DNA of 64,000 nt from an uncultured Eubacteriales bacterium (GTDB lineage: Bacteria; Bacillota; Clostridia; Christensenellales; Borkfalkiaceae): positions 3,424 to 67,423 of the forward strand of contig CABQND010000003.1 of NCBI GenBank assembly GCA_902465495.1, in the 5' to 3' direction. How positions within the stretch are numbered: position 1 is the first letter of the stretch; every line of letters starts with the position of its first letter. The notes below the pieces were generated by a model, which ran no database searches, was not told the DNA's origin, and saw only the letters and a program-made list of their open reading frames with translations. Positions 37,104 through 48,000 of this stretch are shown one piece after another. A program made the position numbers and the translations under genes.

Positions 37104-37926
37104 ACAAAATTTTCCGTTCTTTGTCCAAATCTTCTTTGCGCAGCCGCCCTTCACGCAAAAGCTCTTTCAATCTTTTTTCATCTCCCGATCGCAATGCACC
37201 AAGATATTCTTGCAAATTCGAAATTAACCTTGCAAGCTCTTCCTCAACCGCATCGGAATTCATCATAAACAACCGTGACCAAATTTCTTCATCCACGCCC
37301 GCAATACGCGTCATATCCTGAAAACTCCCCCCGGTAAAACCGAAAAAACCGTCCGCCGTCGGGCTTTTAACATATGCATTACTCACAATATGCGCAAGCT
37401 GTGATGTGTACGCAATTTTTTTGTCATGATACTTTGCATCGCAGTGTTTGATATTCGAAAATCCCATTTTTGCACACAGTGCTTCAATAAGCGCAACCGC
37501 TTCGCGATCGGTACGCTCGTCTTCGACAATGATCATACTTGCGTCATCAAACAACGTTTCCGAGGAATTTTCCAGTCCTGAAACTTCTTTCCCTGCCATC
37601 GGATGACATCCGACATACCGAAAATTGCGCGGCATCGACCCCACTGCCGCAGCAATCGCTCCCTTTACCCCACAAATATCTGCAACAATGGCTCCGTCCT
37701 TAAATTTTGAACCGTTGATAAAATCAATCACCGCATCTGGCGGCAAAGCTACAAAAACCAAATCATACAATAAAAAATCCTGAGCGATATCCACAATCAC
37801 GCCTTCGGTCTTTGCGCGTTCACAAACCGCTTGCCGATCAATTCCGTCCACAAAATGACCGGCACGTTTCAAAGATTTTGCGATCGACCCGCCGATCAAT
37901 CCGAGTCCTGCGACCATTATTTTCAT
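37102..37926 (-). CDS. tyrA: Prephenate dehydrogenase
   Basis: 274 residues; ATG at 37926 with AGGGAGG, the reading frame upstream being read-through of the tRNA region. NAD loop GLGLIGGSIAKSLKR (7-21), central H-P-M-A-G-K-E motif (prephenate binding) and a C-terminal helical domain. It oxidatively decarboxylates prephenate to 4-hydroxyphenylpyruvate for tyrosine. It lies next to, but transcriptionally apart from, the shikimate genes. No ACT domain is visible, so feedback control by tyrosine may differ from longer TyrA forms. Confidence 0.93.
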   Translation of the reverse strand: MKIMVAGLGLIGGSIAKSLKRAGHFVDGIDRQAVCERAKTEGVIVDIAQDFLLYDLVFVALPPDAVIDFINGSKFKDGAIVADICGVKGAIAAAVGSMPRNFRYVGCHPMAGKEVSGLENSSETLFDDASMIIVEDERTDREAVALIEALCAKMGFSNIKHCDAKYHDKKIAYTSQLAHIVSNAYVKSPTADGFFGFTGGSFQDMTRIAGVDEEIWSRLFMMNSDAVEEELARLISNLQEYLGALRSGDEKRLKELLREGRLRKEDLDKERKIL

Positions 37927-38004
37927 AATAATTCCTCCCTGTGAAACGCGCTGTAATTTTTGCAGCAACAGTTCGCTTCCTCTTTTCCCGCAACTCTCAA
38001 TGAA

Positions 38005-38037
38005 CAAAAAGCCCGCCGTCTTTTCCAGACGACGGGC
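38005..38037 (-). terminator. Terminator of tRNA-Ser
   Basis: Arms AGCCCGCCGTC / GACGACGGGCT (one mismatch) with a T-run on the minus strand, about 7 bases past the tRNA CCA end. Confidence 0.8.
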
Positions 38038-38043
38038 TCGATA

Positions 38044-38134
38044 TGGCGCAGAAGGCGGGATTTGAACCCGCGCTACGGTTTCCCGTACTACTCCCTTAGC
38101 AGGGGAGCCCCTTGAGCCACTTGGGTACTTCTGC
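38044..38134 (-). tRNA. tRNA-Ser(GCU)
   Basis: A class II tRNA of 91 bases including an encoded CCA. The acceptor stem GCAGAAG pairs with CTTCTGC, the anticodon loop carries GCT, a long variable arm follows, and the T-arm is GCGGGTTCAAATCCCGC. It has its own promoter and terminator. Confidence 0.97.
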
Positions 38135-38167
38135 GTGCGCTCGCATTCATGATCGATATGCTTGTTT

Positions 38168-38196
38168 ATAATACCACATCCAGAAAAAATTGTCAA
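38168..38196 (-). promoter_or_regulatory. Promoter of tRNA-Ser
   Basis: -35 TTGACA (38196-38191), 17-base spacer, -10 TATTAT (38173-38168); start expected about 27 bases before the mature 5' end. From here to 38386 the DNA is AT-rich and holds no other gene; it must contain the spoVAD promoter, but I could not fix a sigma-G site with confidence. Confidence 0.78.
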
Positions 38197-38386
38197 AGTT
38201 TCTGACGCGTCTTTTATAAAATCTTTTGATTTTTTTTCATCTTTTATTTTTAAGTGCCAAAACGCAACGATTGAAATGCATCATGAAAGTAATTTAATAA
38301 ATTAAAACGAAGATGCTTGCCTGACGCATAAAAACACCGCGGACACGCAAACTGTTGCCGATACGAATTCCGAAACGAGGAAAACA

Positions 38387-39397
38387 ATGCAACAGGGACA
38401 TACTCTATTTTTTAATAATAAGCCGAAAATTATAGCAACCGGCACGGTAGCAGGTCCGAAAGAATGTGTCGGCGTTGTAGGAAGACTTGTCGATTATCCT
38501 CTTTCCGACGACATGTTTGGAGAAGCGACATTTGAACGCGCGGAACGAAAAATGTTCCTTTGCGCACTTGAATGCGCAATTCAAAAGGCAAAACTTGCGC
38601 AAAATGAGATCGACGCAATTATTTCAGGCGATCTTTTAAACCAGATTATTTCCGCGAGCTTCGCCGCCCGTGAAACGGGACTCCCCTTCCTCGGGATTTA
38701 CAGCGCTTGCTCAACCATGAGCGAAGGATTGCTGCTTGGCGCCATGCTTGTAGACGGCGGCTACGCGAAAAATATTGCAACCGCAACAGGAAGTCACTTT
38801 TCTTCCGCCGAACGTCAATACCGTTATCCGCTTGAACTGGGCACGACACGCCCTCCGCAAGCTCAATGGACCGTAACCGGAGCAGGTTGCGCGATCCTTT
38901 CACAAAAAGGCAACGGCCCTGCCATAACAGGCGGGACCGTCGGGCGAGTCATCGATTTCGGTGTTTCGGATGTCAACAATATGGGGGCAGCAATGGCGCC
39001 AGCCGCAGCCGATACCATTCTCACCCATTTGATAGACACAGGACGAAAACCATCCGATTATGATCTCATCCTGACCGGCGACTTAGGGGTACTCGGAAGT
39101 CGGATTTTAAAAGAACTTCTTCGCCAGAAAGGCGTCGATGTTTCCGAAAATCATGTTGATTGCGGCGAAATCATTTATCGTGTCGAAGAGGACGAATACC
39201 AAGGCGGCAGCGGAGCCGGTTGCAGCGCAGTTGTCTTAAATTCTTATATTTACGATAAAATGATGCACGGAGGAAATATTAAAAGGATTCTGTTCGCCGC
39301 AACAGGTGCTCTTCTTTCGACCGTATCTTCAGGGCAAGGCGAAACAATCCCCTGCATCTCTCATGCCGTAACCATTGAACAATGTCCTGAATCATAG
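38387..39397 (+). CDS. spoVAD: Stage V sporulation protein AD
   Basis: 336 residues; ATG preceded by CGAGGA. A thiolase-like fold protein: the opening phrase around L-F-F-N-N-K-P and A-T-G-T-V-A-G-P-K-E, the conserved Y-S-A-C-S-T-M-S-E-G, F-S-S-A-E-R-Q-Y-R and G-G-S-G-A-G-C-S are all SpoVAD hallmarks. SpoVAD binds dipicolinic acid in the inner spore membrane complex and takes part in its uptake and release. Together with spoVAE downstream, it is evidence for endospore formation. Confidence 0.96.
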   Translation: MQQGHTLFFNNKPKIIATGTVAGPKECVGVVGRLVDYPLSDDMFGEATFERAERKMFLCALECAIQKAKLAQNEIDAIISGDLLNQIISASFAARETGLPFLGIYSACSTMSEGLLLGAMLVDGGYAKNIATATGSHFSSAERQYRYPLELGTTRPPQAQWTVTGAGCAILSQKGNGPAITGGTVGRVIDFGVSDVNNMGAAMAPAAADTILTHLIDTGRKPSDYDLILTGDLGVLGSRILKELLRQKGVDVSENHVDCGEIIYRVEEDEYQGGSGAGCSAVVLNSYIYDKMMHGGNIKRILFAATGALLSTVSSGQGETIPCISHAVTIEQCPES

Positions 39398-39408
39398 GAG
39401 AATATACC

Positions 39409-39789
39409 ATGAACATTTACGTTGAAACAGCCTTAATGTTTGTCAAAGCGTTCGCCGTGGGCGGTGCTATATGCACGGTTGCACAGATCGTCATAAATTT
39501 TACAAAACTTACATCCGGTAAAATCCTCGTTTTTTTCATGCTGGCAGGCGTTGCACTGGAAGCACTCGGAGTCTATCAATATGTCGTGGATTTCGCCGGA
39601 GCCGGAGCCACCGTTCCGATATCAGGATTCGGGTATCTGCTTGCTCGCGGAGCAATGCGCGGAGCGGAAAGCGGTCTTTTCGGTGCTCTAACCGGCGCCC
39701 TGTCTGCCGCAAGTGCCGGCGTAACCGCTGCCGTGCTCTTCTCTTTTATATTTGCTCTCATTTTTAAACCGAGGAGCAAAAAAAATTAA
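39409..39789 (+). CDS. spoVAE: Stage V sporulation protein AE (SpoVAEB type)
   Basis: 126 residues and four predicted membrane helices with a conserved central G-F-G-Y-L-L-A-R-G-A segment and a final basic tail K-P-R-S-K-K-N. This matches SpoVAEB, a membrane subunit of the SpoVA dipicolinate channel. It starts 11 bases after spoVAD with AGGAG. The usual spoVAC partner is not upstream in this window. Confidence 0.93.
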   Translation: MNIYVETALMFVKAFAVGGAICTVAQIVINFTKLTSGKILVFFMLAGVALEALGVYQYVVDFAGAGATVPISGFGYLLARGAMRGAESGLFGALTGALSAASAGVTAAVLFSFIFALIFKPRSKKN

Positions 39790-39796
39790 AACGCAT

Positions 39797-39846
39797 AAAA
39801 AAACGCGCCGCAGAAATACTTCTATTTTCTGCGGCGCGCTTTTTTA
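39797..39846. terminator. Bidirectional terminator between spoVAE and the AraC gene
   Basis: Arms AAAAAACGCGCCGCAGAAA and its near-exact complement with an 8-base loop; serves convergent transcripts from both sides. Confidence 0.88.
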
Positions 39847-39848
39847 CG

Positions 39849-40715
39849 TTATTTCCCGTATCGAAATTTGAGCGGCGATACTCCCGTTTTTGCCTTAAAC
39901 AGATCCGAAAAATAATATTCATCCGAAAAACCAAGTTGCGCACTGATCTCAAAAACTTTCATATTTGTTACGAGCAACAGCCTCCGCGCAACCGCAATCT
40001 TGCGGTCCAAAATATATTGATACGGCGTCACCCCGTAATAACGCTTAAACTCCCGCGTCATTTGGGATTTGGAAACAGAAAGCTGCTCTGCTATCGTTTC
40101 GACAGTGATCTTTCTGTAAACCGAAGCATCCAAAGCCTCCTTGACCGTATTGGCAAGCGTTGAGCCTTTATTATCTCTAAGTGTTTGCTGCGCAAGCGAC
40201 ATAATCATTCGAAAAAGAATATCCGATACCTTCAAATACGCATCACCATTGTCCGAATATTGCTGTGCAAGTTCCAACAATTCATCAAAATATTTGCGGC
40301 ACCCGGAATTATGAAAAACAGTTTGCGAAGAAAGTCCGTACGCGGCAAGCACATCGGTCATAACATCGCTGAAAAAATTGATCCATATTTTCTGGTATGG
40401 ATGTTTCTGGTCCGCACCGTACCGATGTGAAGCTCCCGGTTGAAGAATATAAACACAATCTTCTTCGACCGTCCATTTATTTTCACCCTGCGTAATATAC
40501 CCCTTTCCCGAAACGACATATTCAAAAACAAAATAATCGGCATGCTTTCGCTCAATAAAATAATCCTTATCAGGATATGTAATCCCGATCATTTCAACGC
40601 GTAAAGGATATGCTTTCGTCGGATTGGATGAAAACATCACAAAATGTTCTTTACGACAACTTCCGTAAGTAATATTCTTTTTCGGATCGATCACTTTACC
40701 TGAATATTGCAACAT
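39849..40715 (-). CDS. AraC-family transcriptional regulator
   Basis: 288 residues; ATG at 40715 with AAGGAGGGG (the frame upstream of it is not needed). N-terminal cupin-like sensing domain (A-D-Y-F-V-F-E-Y-V-V-S-G-K-G-Y-I and L-Q-P-G-A-S-H-R-Y) is followed by two helix-turn-helix units, the second ending L-G-F-S-D-E-Y-Y-F-S-D-L-F-K-A-K-T-G. It diverges from the GH31-lipoprotein operon and is likely its sugar-responsive activator. Confidence 0.92.
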   Translation of the reverse strand: MLQYSGKVIDPKKNITYGSCRKEHFVMFSSNPTKAYPLRVEMIGITYPDKDYFIERKHADYFVFEYVVSGKGYITQGENKWTVEEDCVYILQPGASHRYGADQKHPYQKIWINFFSDVMTDVLAAYGLSSQTVFHNSGCRKYFDELLELAQQYSDNGDAYLKVSDILFRMIMSLAQQTLRDNKGSTLANTVKEALDASVYRKITVETIAEQLSVSKSQMTREFKRYYGVTPYQYILDRKIAVARRLLLVTNMKVFEISAQLGFSDEYYFSDLFKAKTGVSPLKFRYGK

Positions 40716-41028
40716 TTCATCCCCTCCTTCTTGTCCTTTTTCAAAGATGCGCCGTGCTGTCTTTATCAACGAAAAAGGCCATTTCCATATCAATCCGCAT
40801 CGCGCCGAATCGTTCAAGATTTTTGTGTTTTTTTCAATATTTCGCTTCGAATCCTAAGGTTTCTTAGACTTTTGCTCATTCACAAACATCTTTTGCTACA
40901 TTATAATATAGATGAAAGAATATGTCAACCCGCATTTTATTTTTTTTGGATATTAATTTTTATGGAAAAATCGCCTGGAAAACAGCGTTTCGCTGACAGG
41001 CGCTAAACCAAATTTTATGGAGGTTTTT
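40716..41028. promoter_or_regulatory. Divergent control region between araC-type regulator and GH31 operon
   Basis: Contains a plus-strand promoter: -35 TTCACA (40879-40884), 17-base spacer, -10 TATAAT (40902-40907). Just upstream, CTAAG-GTTT-CTTAG (40854-40867) is a short inverted repeat, a candidate AraC-type site 11 bases before the -35. The leader to the GH31 start is about 115 bases. No further gene is visible. Confidence 0.6.
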
Positions 41029-42809
41029 ATGAATTCAAAATGGCGCAAAATTCTGACCGTGTTTCTTGCCGTTTTGGCATTGTGCGCTTTTAGTGCACTG
41101 ATCGTCGCATGCAGCAGCGGCATCACGGACGACGGCACACCGCCTGATACGGACGGTGACGGAAACGGAGAACAGATCGGCCCCGAGCTCGAAGGCATTT
41201 CGACCATCGAGGTCGGAGACCTTCGCATCCAGCTGCTTTCCGACACGCTGCTCCGCATCGAAGAGAGAGGCGAAAAAGGTTTCGAAAACCGCGAAAGCTA
41301 CATCGTTTCCAACCGCGACGATTGGGACACGGTGCAGTATTCGGTGACCGATACCGACACCGAAAAGCAGATCGTGACGGAAAAGTACACCGTGCACGTT
41401 CCCAAAAACGCGGACGCGAGCGGCGTGACCGTGACCGACGGCTCGGCAAATCTCCTATGGGAATTTGACGGGATGACCGACACCAACGTGTATATCCCCA
41501 GCCCGTCGGACGAGCTGCGCAGCTGGTACTTTACCGACAGCCCGCGCATCATCCCCTCCGATTACGGCTATTCCGTATCCGATTCGGACGATCCTCTGCA
41601 GGGCTGGGATTTTAACAACGACGCGACGGACGTGTTCGTGTTCCTGCCCGGCGGCAGCTACGACCGGTTCTGCCAGGATTTTACCGACCTGACCGGCAAA
41701 TCGGAAATGGTTTCGCTGCAGATGCTCGGCTACTGGGATTCCCGCTACTATGAATACAGCGCGGAAACGGCGCTGCAGCAGATCGAAGACTATATGGACA
41801 GAGGTTACAGCATCGACGTCCTCGTCATCGATACCGACTGGCGCGCGGGCGGCGTGAACTTCGAAGCGGGCACGGGTTATCAGATCAACGAGGCCCTCTT
41901 CCCCGACATGAAGGGCTTCCTCGAAGACGTGCACGAGCTGGGCGTGAACGTTGCGTTCAACGACCACCCCGAACCCGTGGACGGCACGACCAACGGCCTG
42001 GATAAGGAAGAGGTGGAATACCGCAACGAAAACCTTACGCTCATCCTTTCGCTTGGCGTCGACTACTGGTGGTACGACCGCAACTGGACGGTCGCGCTGA
42101 ATTCGGCAGATCCCGACATTTCGGTGTACGCCTTCGGCATGTACGCGTACCATTGGGTGACCGAAGAATTCTGGGATACGCACAAAGACGAAGATTCTTT
42201 GCAGGAATACGCCAACCGCGCTTTGATGATGTCGAACGTGGACGGCTGCCAGCACGGCATCTGGACATATGCTTCCGATTTGACCGCGCACCGCTATTCC
42301 ATTCAGTGGACGGGCGACATCGGCGCGAGCACCGATTCCCTTGCGCAGGAGATCTACACTTCGGTCTTCGGCGGCGCGGAAGTCGGGCTCCCCTACATGT
42401 CTTCCGACCTGGGCGGGCATAACCAGCCCGTGACCGACTCGCTGTATTCCCGCTGGATGCAGTACGGCGCGCTTTCGACCATCTGCCGCGTGCACTGCAT
42501 GAAAGGCATTTCGGGTCAGCCCGGACGCATGCCCTGGCTGTACGGCGAAACGGCGGAGGAAGTGACGCATACGTACGTCGACATGCGTTACCGCCTGCTG
42601 CCCCTCTACTACTCGCTGGCGCGCAACAACTACGACACGGGCCTGCCCGTGATGAGCCGCGTCGACATCAACTACCCGCAGTACGAAGAAGCTTCGCGCA
42701 ACGACGAATACATGCTCGGCGATTACCTGCTGGTGGCGCCCCTTTCGGAGGCGACGACGGATACGCCCGTGCCCGACAGCATGCTGACGCACGACGCCGG
42801 AAACGGAAC

Positions 42810-42830
42810 GAAAGAGGCGGGGCTGAATAT
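42810..42830 (+). other. Frameshift site in the GH31 gene
   Basis: The reading frame passes from 41029-frame to the -1 frame between codons for K-E-A and A-E-Y-Y. Adding one G to the GGGG tract at 42818-42821 restores one continuous protein. No standard slippery heptamer followed by a pseudoknot is evident. Confidence 0.75.
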
Positions 42831-43898
42831 TATTCCAACAACAACTGGTCCGGTTCGCCCGCATATACGCAAGTCGACACGCAGATCAATTTCGAATGGA
42901 AAACGGGTTCGCCCAAGGGGCTGCCCTCCGACAACTTCTCCATTAAATGGAGCGGCTACTTTACGATCGGCGAAAAGCCCGCCGCCCTTTCCTTCTACGG
43001 CGACGACGACATCGTCGTGTACATCGACGGGTTCAAGGTGCTCGATTCGAGCGGCCTGTACGACACCTATCTTACGACGGATATCTTTGCGGCAGGCAGC
43101 GAACACTCGATCGAAGTGTGGTTCGCAGAGCAAAGCGGCAACGCGCACGTGTTCATGTACTATGTGGAACAGGCCGAAGCGGGCGCTTCCGAATGCTACA
43201 ACAGCCGCACGGTGTTCTTCCCCGAAGGCACGTGGATCGACGTATGGACGGGCGAACGCTTCGTCGGCCCCGCAACGTACACGGTGACGCATCCGCTGGA
43301 AACTTCCCCGATCTACGTGCGCGAAGGCGCGCTGATCACCTTGGCGAAAAACATGGTGAACACGAGCGCGGGCGATTGGAGCGAAATGGCGCTGGAAGTG
43401 TATCCTTCCAAAAACTTTGCCGCTTCGACGACGCTGTACGAAGACGACACCAAGACGGACGCTTACCAGTACGGGCAGTACCGCACCACGGACATTTCGA
43501 TGTATTTCGATTCCATGAAAGGCGCCGTGGTGGTGACCATCAACGGGGCGCAGGGCACGTTCGAAGGCGACCTTGCATTCGATACGCGCAGCTGGAACAT
43601 CCGCATCCACACCAATCCCGGCTGGGGCGCTTTGGATAAAGTGACCCTGAACGGAAAATTGCAGTCGGTCGCGTTCTATGAACAAGGATACTACGAACAG
43701 TCTTCGCAGATGCGCCCCTTCGCGTTCAGCGGCGCGGCGCTCGACGGCGACCTGTACGAATTCACGTTCGAAGGCGCCGTGACGGACACGTACGTCATTG
43801 AAATTTACTTCGAATCCCCCGTCGATTCCAAGATCAACAACGATTACGACGACGCTCCCACCGAATTCGCGTTCACGGACGAGGAAGCGGGCACGGGC

Positions 43899-45005
43899 AT
43901 CGACCTGACCGAAGCGGGCGACGTGGACTGGATCTCCTTCGGCGACGGCGCCGCGGACGAAGCGGTGCGCAAAGCGGAAGGTCCCGAGCTCTTCTCGTAT
44001 GCGGATTCGTACGACGAATCGTGGGTCTCGTATGACTCGTTCTTCGTAAAACAGTATTCCGACGGCGGTACGGTCGCCGAAAAGACGCTCATGACGGGCA
44101 TCGCTTCGCAGAAAGACTTCTTTATGACCATCGAAGCGGACGGCAAAGCGAAATATTACGTCCTGTACGTCGGCGGCAAAGAGTGCACCGCGAAACTGAC
44201 CGTGCGCGACCGCGCCGGCAACGTGCAGACCGAATTCTTCGGCGACATCGACGGCTCGTTCCTGCGCCGCATCGTGATCGAATGCGAAGAGGAAGGCACG
44301 CTGTACGTTACCTATTCCGTGGTCGGCAGCGAATCGGTCGGCTTTAAGGAAGGCGCGAGCAGCCAGACGCATGCTCCCTCCCCTTCCAACGTTTACTTCC
44401 TGTGCGCGTATGCGTCCACGACGCTTACGCCCGTTTCCGAGGGCGACGATCCCGCGATCGCCGTTACGTCCGAAGCGAAACCCGCCGCAGCCGCCGACCT
44501 GAGCACTGCGGGCGCGGCATTCGGCGAAGAGACGCTGGACTGGATGCATTTCAGCGATAACGGCGCTTCGCCCGTCAGCCGCGCAAACGGCACGGCGATC
44601 AACTCGGTCCGCTTCGACGCGGGCAGAGGGTTCTCTGACTACGTTGCGCTTTCGTGGAACGACGGCGACACCGAAGCCTCCAACAGCGGCTCGACGAACG
44701 GCACCTGCACGCCCGGCTCGATCACGATCTCGGTGATCGTAACGCCCGACACAAAGCACATCCTGCTGTACACGGGCGCATGGAAGGGCACGAACACCGT
44801 TGAAGTGTATTCGCAGGGCGGCAGCCTCATCCATACCGCTCAATCGTTCAGCGGAGACAATACTTCCAACCGTCAGCTCGTTACCCTGAACGTCGACGCC
44901 GAAGAATCGGGCGTACTCGTCATCAAGATCAATCTCAGCAACGAATGGGACGACGGCAGCAACGTTTCCCTCGCCGCGCTCGCGGTGACCGGCAATTCCG
45001 CCGGC
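43899..45005 (+). repeat. Two copies of an unrecognised beta-domain at the GH31 C-terminus
   Basis: Copy 1 spans about 43899-44440 and copy 2 about 44493-45005. Copy 2 shows the pattern D-W, F-S-D-Y, S-W-N-D-G, LLYTGAWKGTN and a final S-L-A-A-L-A-V. The same pattern recurs five times in the lipoprotein at 45074-49969; copy 1 is more diverged. Confidence 0.6.
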
Positions 45006-45073
45006 ACCGCCGCGGACGCGGACTGATCCGCAAGGACCGATACGGTTTTAAACCGAAAGGATAAGGATAGGAT

Positions 45074-48000
45074 ATGAAAAGATTGAGATTTCTTATTTCC
45101 ATGCTGCTCTGTATCGCAATGCTGTTTTCGGCAGCCGCCTGCAATACGGACACATCCGACGTTTACAAACTCAACAAAACGTCGATCACGCTCGAAGTCG
45201 GGCAAACGGAAAAACTTTCCGTTTCGGACGACGCGGGCAACGCCGTTTCCGCCGTGTTCTCTTCGGATGACGAGGCGGTGGCGACCGTTGCCGAAGACGG
45301 CACCGTGACCGCCGTAAAAGCGGGCAGCGCGACCGTTACGGCAAAGGTGAACGACTCTGTTTCGCTGACCTGCTCCGTTACCGTTACGGGAGGCGAAGAA
45401 GGCCCCGTCGAATACGATTACGCGCTCAACTATTCGTCTTTGACGATGCGCGTTTCGGAAAGCAAACAGCTGTTCGTCAACGTTTCCCCCGAAAAGCAGA
45501 TCACGCCCGAATGGAGCGTGGAAGACGACACGATCGTTTCCATCTCCGCGAACGGCACCGTGACCGCGCTCAAAGAAGGCAAGACCAAGGTCAGCGCCGC
45601 CGTGGACGGCAAAACGCTTACCTGCGACGTGACCGTACAGGCAAAGTACACTTTCATTCTCGACTGCACGCAGCTGACCACCAAAGAGGGCTCGACCCGC
45701 CAGCTGAACATCGTGACCGTGCCCGACCTCGAGGACGACGATTCCCTCCCCGCCTTCGTATGGGCGACGACGGATGAAGACGTTGCAACGGTCAAAGACG
45801 GGCTTGTGACGGCGGTCGGCAAAGGCGACGCGACCATTACGGCGACGTACGGCACGGTGCAGCTTGCCTGCGAAGTGACCGTCGAAGAACAGATCTACTC
45901 GTATCAGCTGAACGAGACTTCGCTCGTTATGGAAGAGGGCGACAGCGAAACGCTGAAAGTGACCTCGTTCCCCGCACAGAGTTCTATTTCCGTGACCTGG
46001 ACGACGAGCAACGAAGACGTCGCCACCGTCGAAGACGGCGAAGTGACGGCGGTCGGCGCGGGCACGGCGGTCATCACCGCATCCGTGGACGGAACCAAGC
46101 TTACCTGCTCGGTCACCGTCAACTACCCCGCAGGCGAAGAAGGCGTTACGGCGCAAGCGACCGTGACGAACATCGAAGGCAAATCGATCAACCTGTCCGA
46201 CGCGGATGCTACAGGAGCGCTCGATACCCTCTACTGGGAGAAATACCAAGGCTATACGGACGAAAGTATTCCCAACGATATCATCACAAAGGCCGACACG
46301 AAAGACATCATCACGCCAAACAAAGACCTGACCGTGAACAACTCTACTTCTTCGGGCTTCGAAGACTTTGGCGACTACAAAGCAAAGATCTCCTGGTCGG
46401 ACGGAACGCCTACCCTTTCCGGGACAAATAATACCCAAGGCGTATGCGTACGCGCAGAACTGCGCTTCACAATCGACGTCGATCCTACAGTGAAAGAGAT
46501 CCGCCTGTATACAGGAGCATGGCGCGGCGTCAATAAAACAACCCTTCTTCTCGGCACGACCGAACTTGCCTCTTCGGAAGAATTTTCCGCAGAGGACACT
46601 TCCGTCGGCAGAATGATCACGTATAAACTGAATGTTGAAGCGGAACGCACGCTTACCTTGGTTATTGAGCCGACAGACACTTTCGATAACGGCAACTGCT
46701 CGCTCGTCGCGATCGCCGTGCTCGGCACCGAGATCTCGTACAAACTCAGCAACAGCACGCTCAACCTGACCGAACAAGAAACGCAAAAGCTCAGCGTTAC
46801 CTGCTCGGTCCCCGACACGCAGTTCACGGTCGAATACGAATCGAGCGACGATAAAGTCGCCATGGTCGCAAAGGACGGCACGGTGACGGCAGTTGCCGAA
46901 GGCAAGGCGACCATTACCGCCACGGTCAACGGCACCGAAAAACTCACCTGCACGGTCAACGTGACCAAACAGCCCGTTACGTACAAATACGAACTCAACA
47001 AAACGCAGCTCACGCTCGATCCGAACGGCACGGAAACGCTTTCCGTCATCGTGACCCCCGATAAGGACATCACGGTGAAATGGACGTCGAACAATGACGA
47101 AGTCGCCACCGTCGACGAAAACGGCAAGGTGACGGCGGTCGGCGAAGGCAAAGCGACGATCACCGCTTCGGTCGATGGTCAGGAGCTCAACTGCGCCGTG
47201 ACCGTAAACGCACCCGCCGCAAGCGCGAGCGTTTCCGCAAACGATATCGGCGGGCAGAATATCACCCTGGAACAGCTGAGCGATACGTACAGCGTGCTGT
47301 ATTGGGAGCATTACCAGGGCGGCAGGATCGACGCGATGCGCAACGCGGAAGACGTTATTTCCACCGACGAAAACCTTACGGATACCAATTCGTTCGGCGC
47401 GTTCGGCGATTACAAAGCGACGATGAGCTGGTATGCGGGGCAGCCTGCGGCAGCATATTATCAGAACCCGAACGGCATTTGCGTCCGTAAAGATGTTTCC
47501 ATCGACATTCAGGTCGACCCCTCCGTCAAAGAGATCCGCGTGTTTACGGGCGCATGGTTCGCCACGAACAACACGAAGCTGCTTTGGAACGGCGTGCAGA
47601 TCGCAGCGTCCGAACCTTTCGCGGTCACAGAACCTGCGGTGGCGAAAATGATCACCTACACCGTCGACGTCGAAAAAGAAACGACGCTGACCCTGCTCCT
47701 TTCCCCCACCGAGAGGGATATGGACAAGAACGGGAACATGTCGCTCGTTGCCATTGCCGTGCTCGGCGAGGGCGAAAAAGCGGCGGCGACCACCGAAGTT
47801 TCGCTGCTGAAGAAAACGGAAATGACGAGCAACGCGAACGTTTATGACCTGACCGAAATCGGCGACATCGACTGGTTCGTTACCCACCACAGCAGCGGAT
47901 CGGACGAAAAGAAAGACGGCACGGCGTTCGACGGCGAATCGCTCGCGTTCAACAGCGCCTCGTTCTGGGATTACCGCGCGGCGTTCACCTGGACGGACGG

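Larger units (their letters stand above)
41029..45026 (+). pseudogene. GH31 alpha-glycosidase lipoprotein with PA14-like insert, interrupted by a frameshift
   Basis: Restored length is about 1330 residues. Start ATG at 41029 (GGAGG 6 bases upstream); the signal ends in a lipobox L-I-V-A-C with Cys28. The GH31 barrel has D350 in W-W-Y-D-R-N-W as likely nucleophile, D430 in QWTGDIGAS as acid/base, and YMSSDLGGHN. After G-N-G-T-K-E-A near 42820 the first frame drifts into nonsense and ends at 43287, while the -1 frame continues in sense as AEYYSNNNWSGSP, a PA14-like module (YGDDDIVVYIDGF), then the GH31 C-terminal sandwich (FPEGTWIDVWTGER) and two copies of a repeat domain shared with the next gene. 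A single lost G in the GGGG run near 42818-42821 explains it. Either a true mutation or a sequencing/assembly error. Confidence 0.85.

Noticed and set aside
37927..38196. An N-terminal extension of prephenate dehydrogenase into the tRNA-Ser region
   Set aside because: The frame merely reads through the tRNA; the ATG at 37926 has an excellent ribosome site and begins the NAD-binding fold.
38200..38386. A sigma-G promoter for spoVAD
   Set aside because: Some TGCATC/TAATAAA-like words exist, but none gave a convincing pair with the right spacing.
42700..42830. Programmed -1 frameshifting to make the GH31 fusion
   Set aside because: No canonical slippery heptamer in the right frame and no obvious downstream pseudoknot; a one-base loss in a G-run is simpler.
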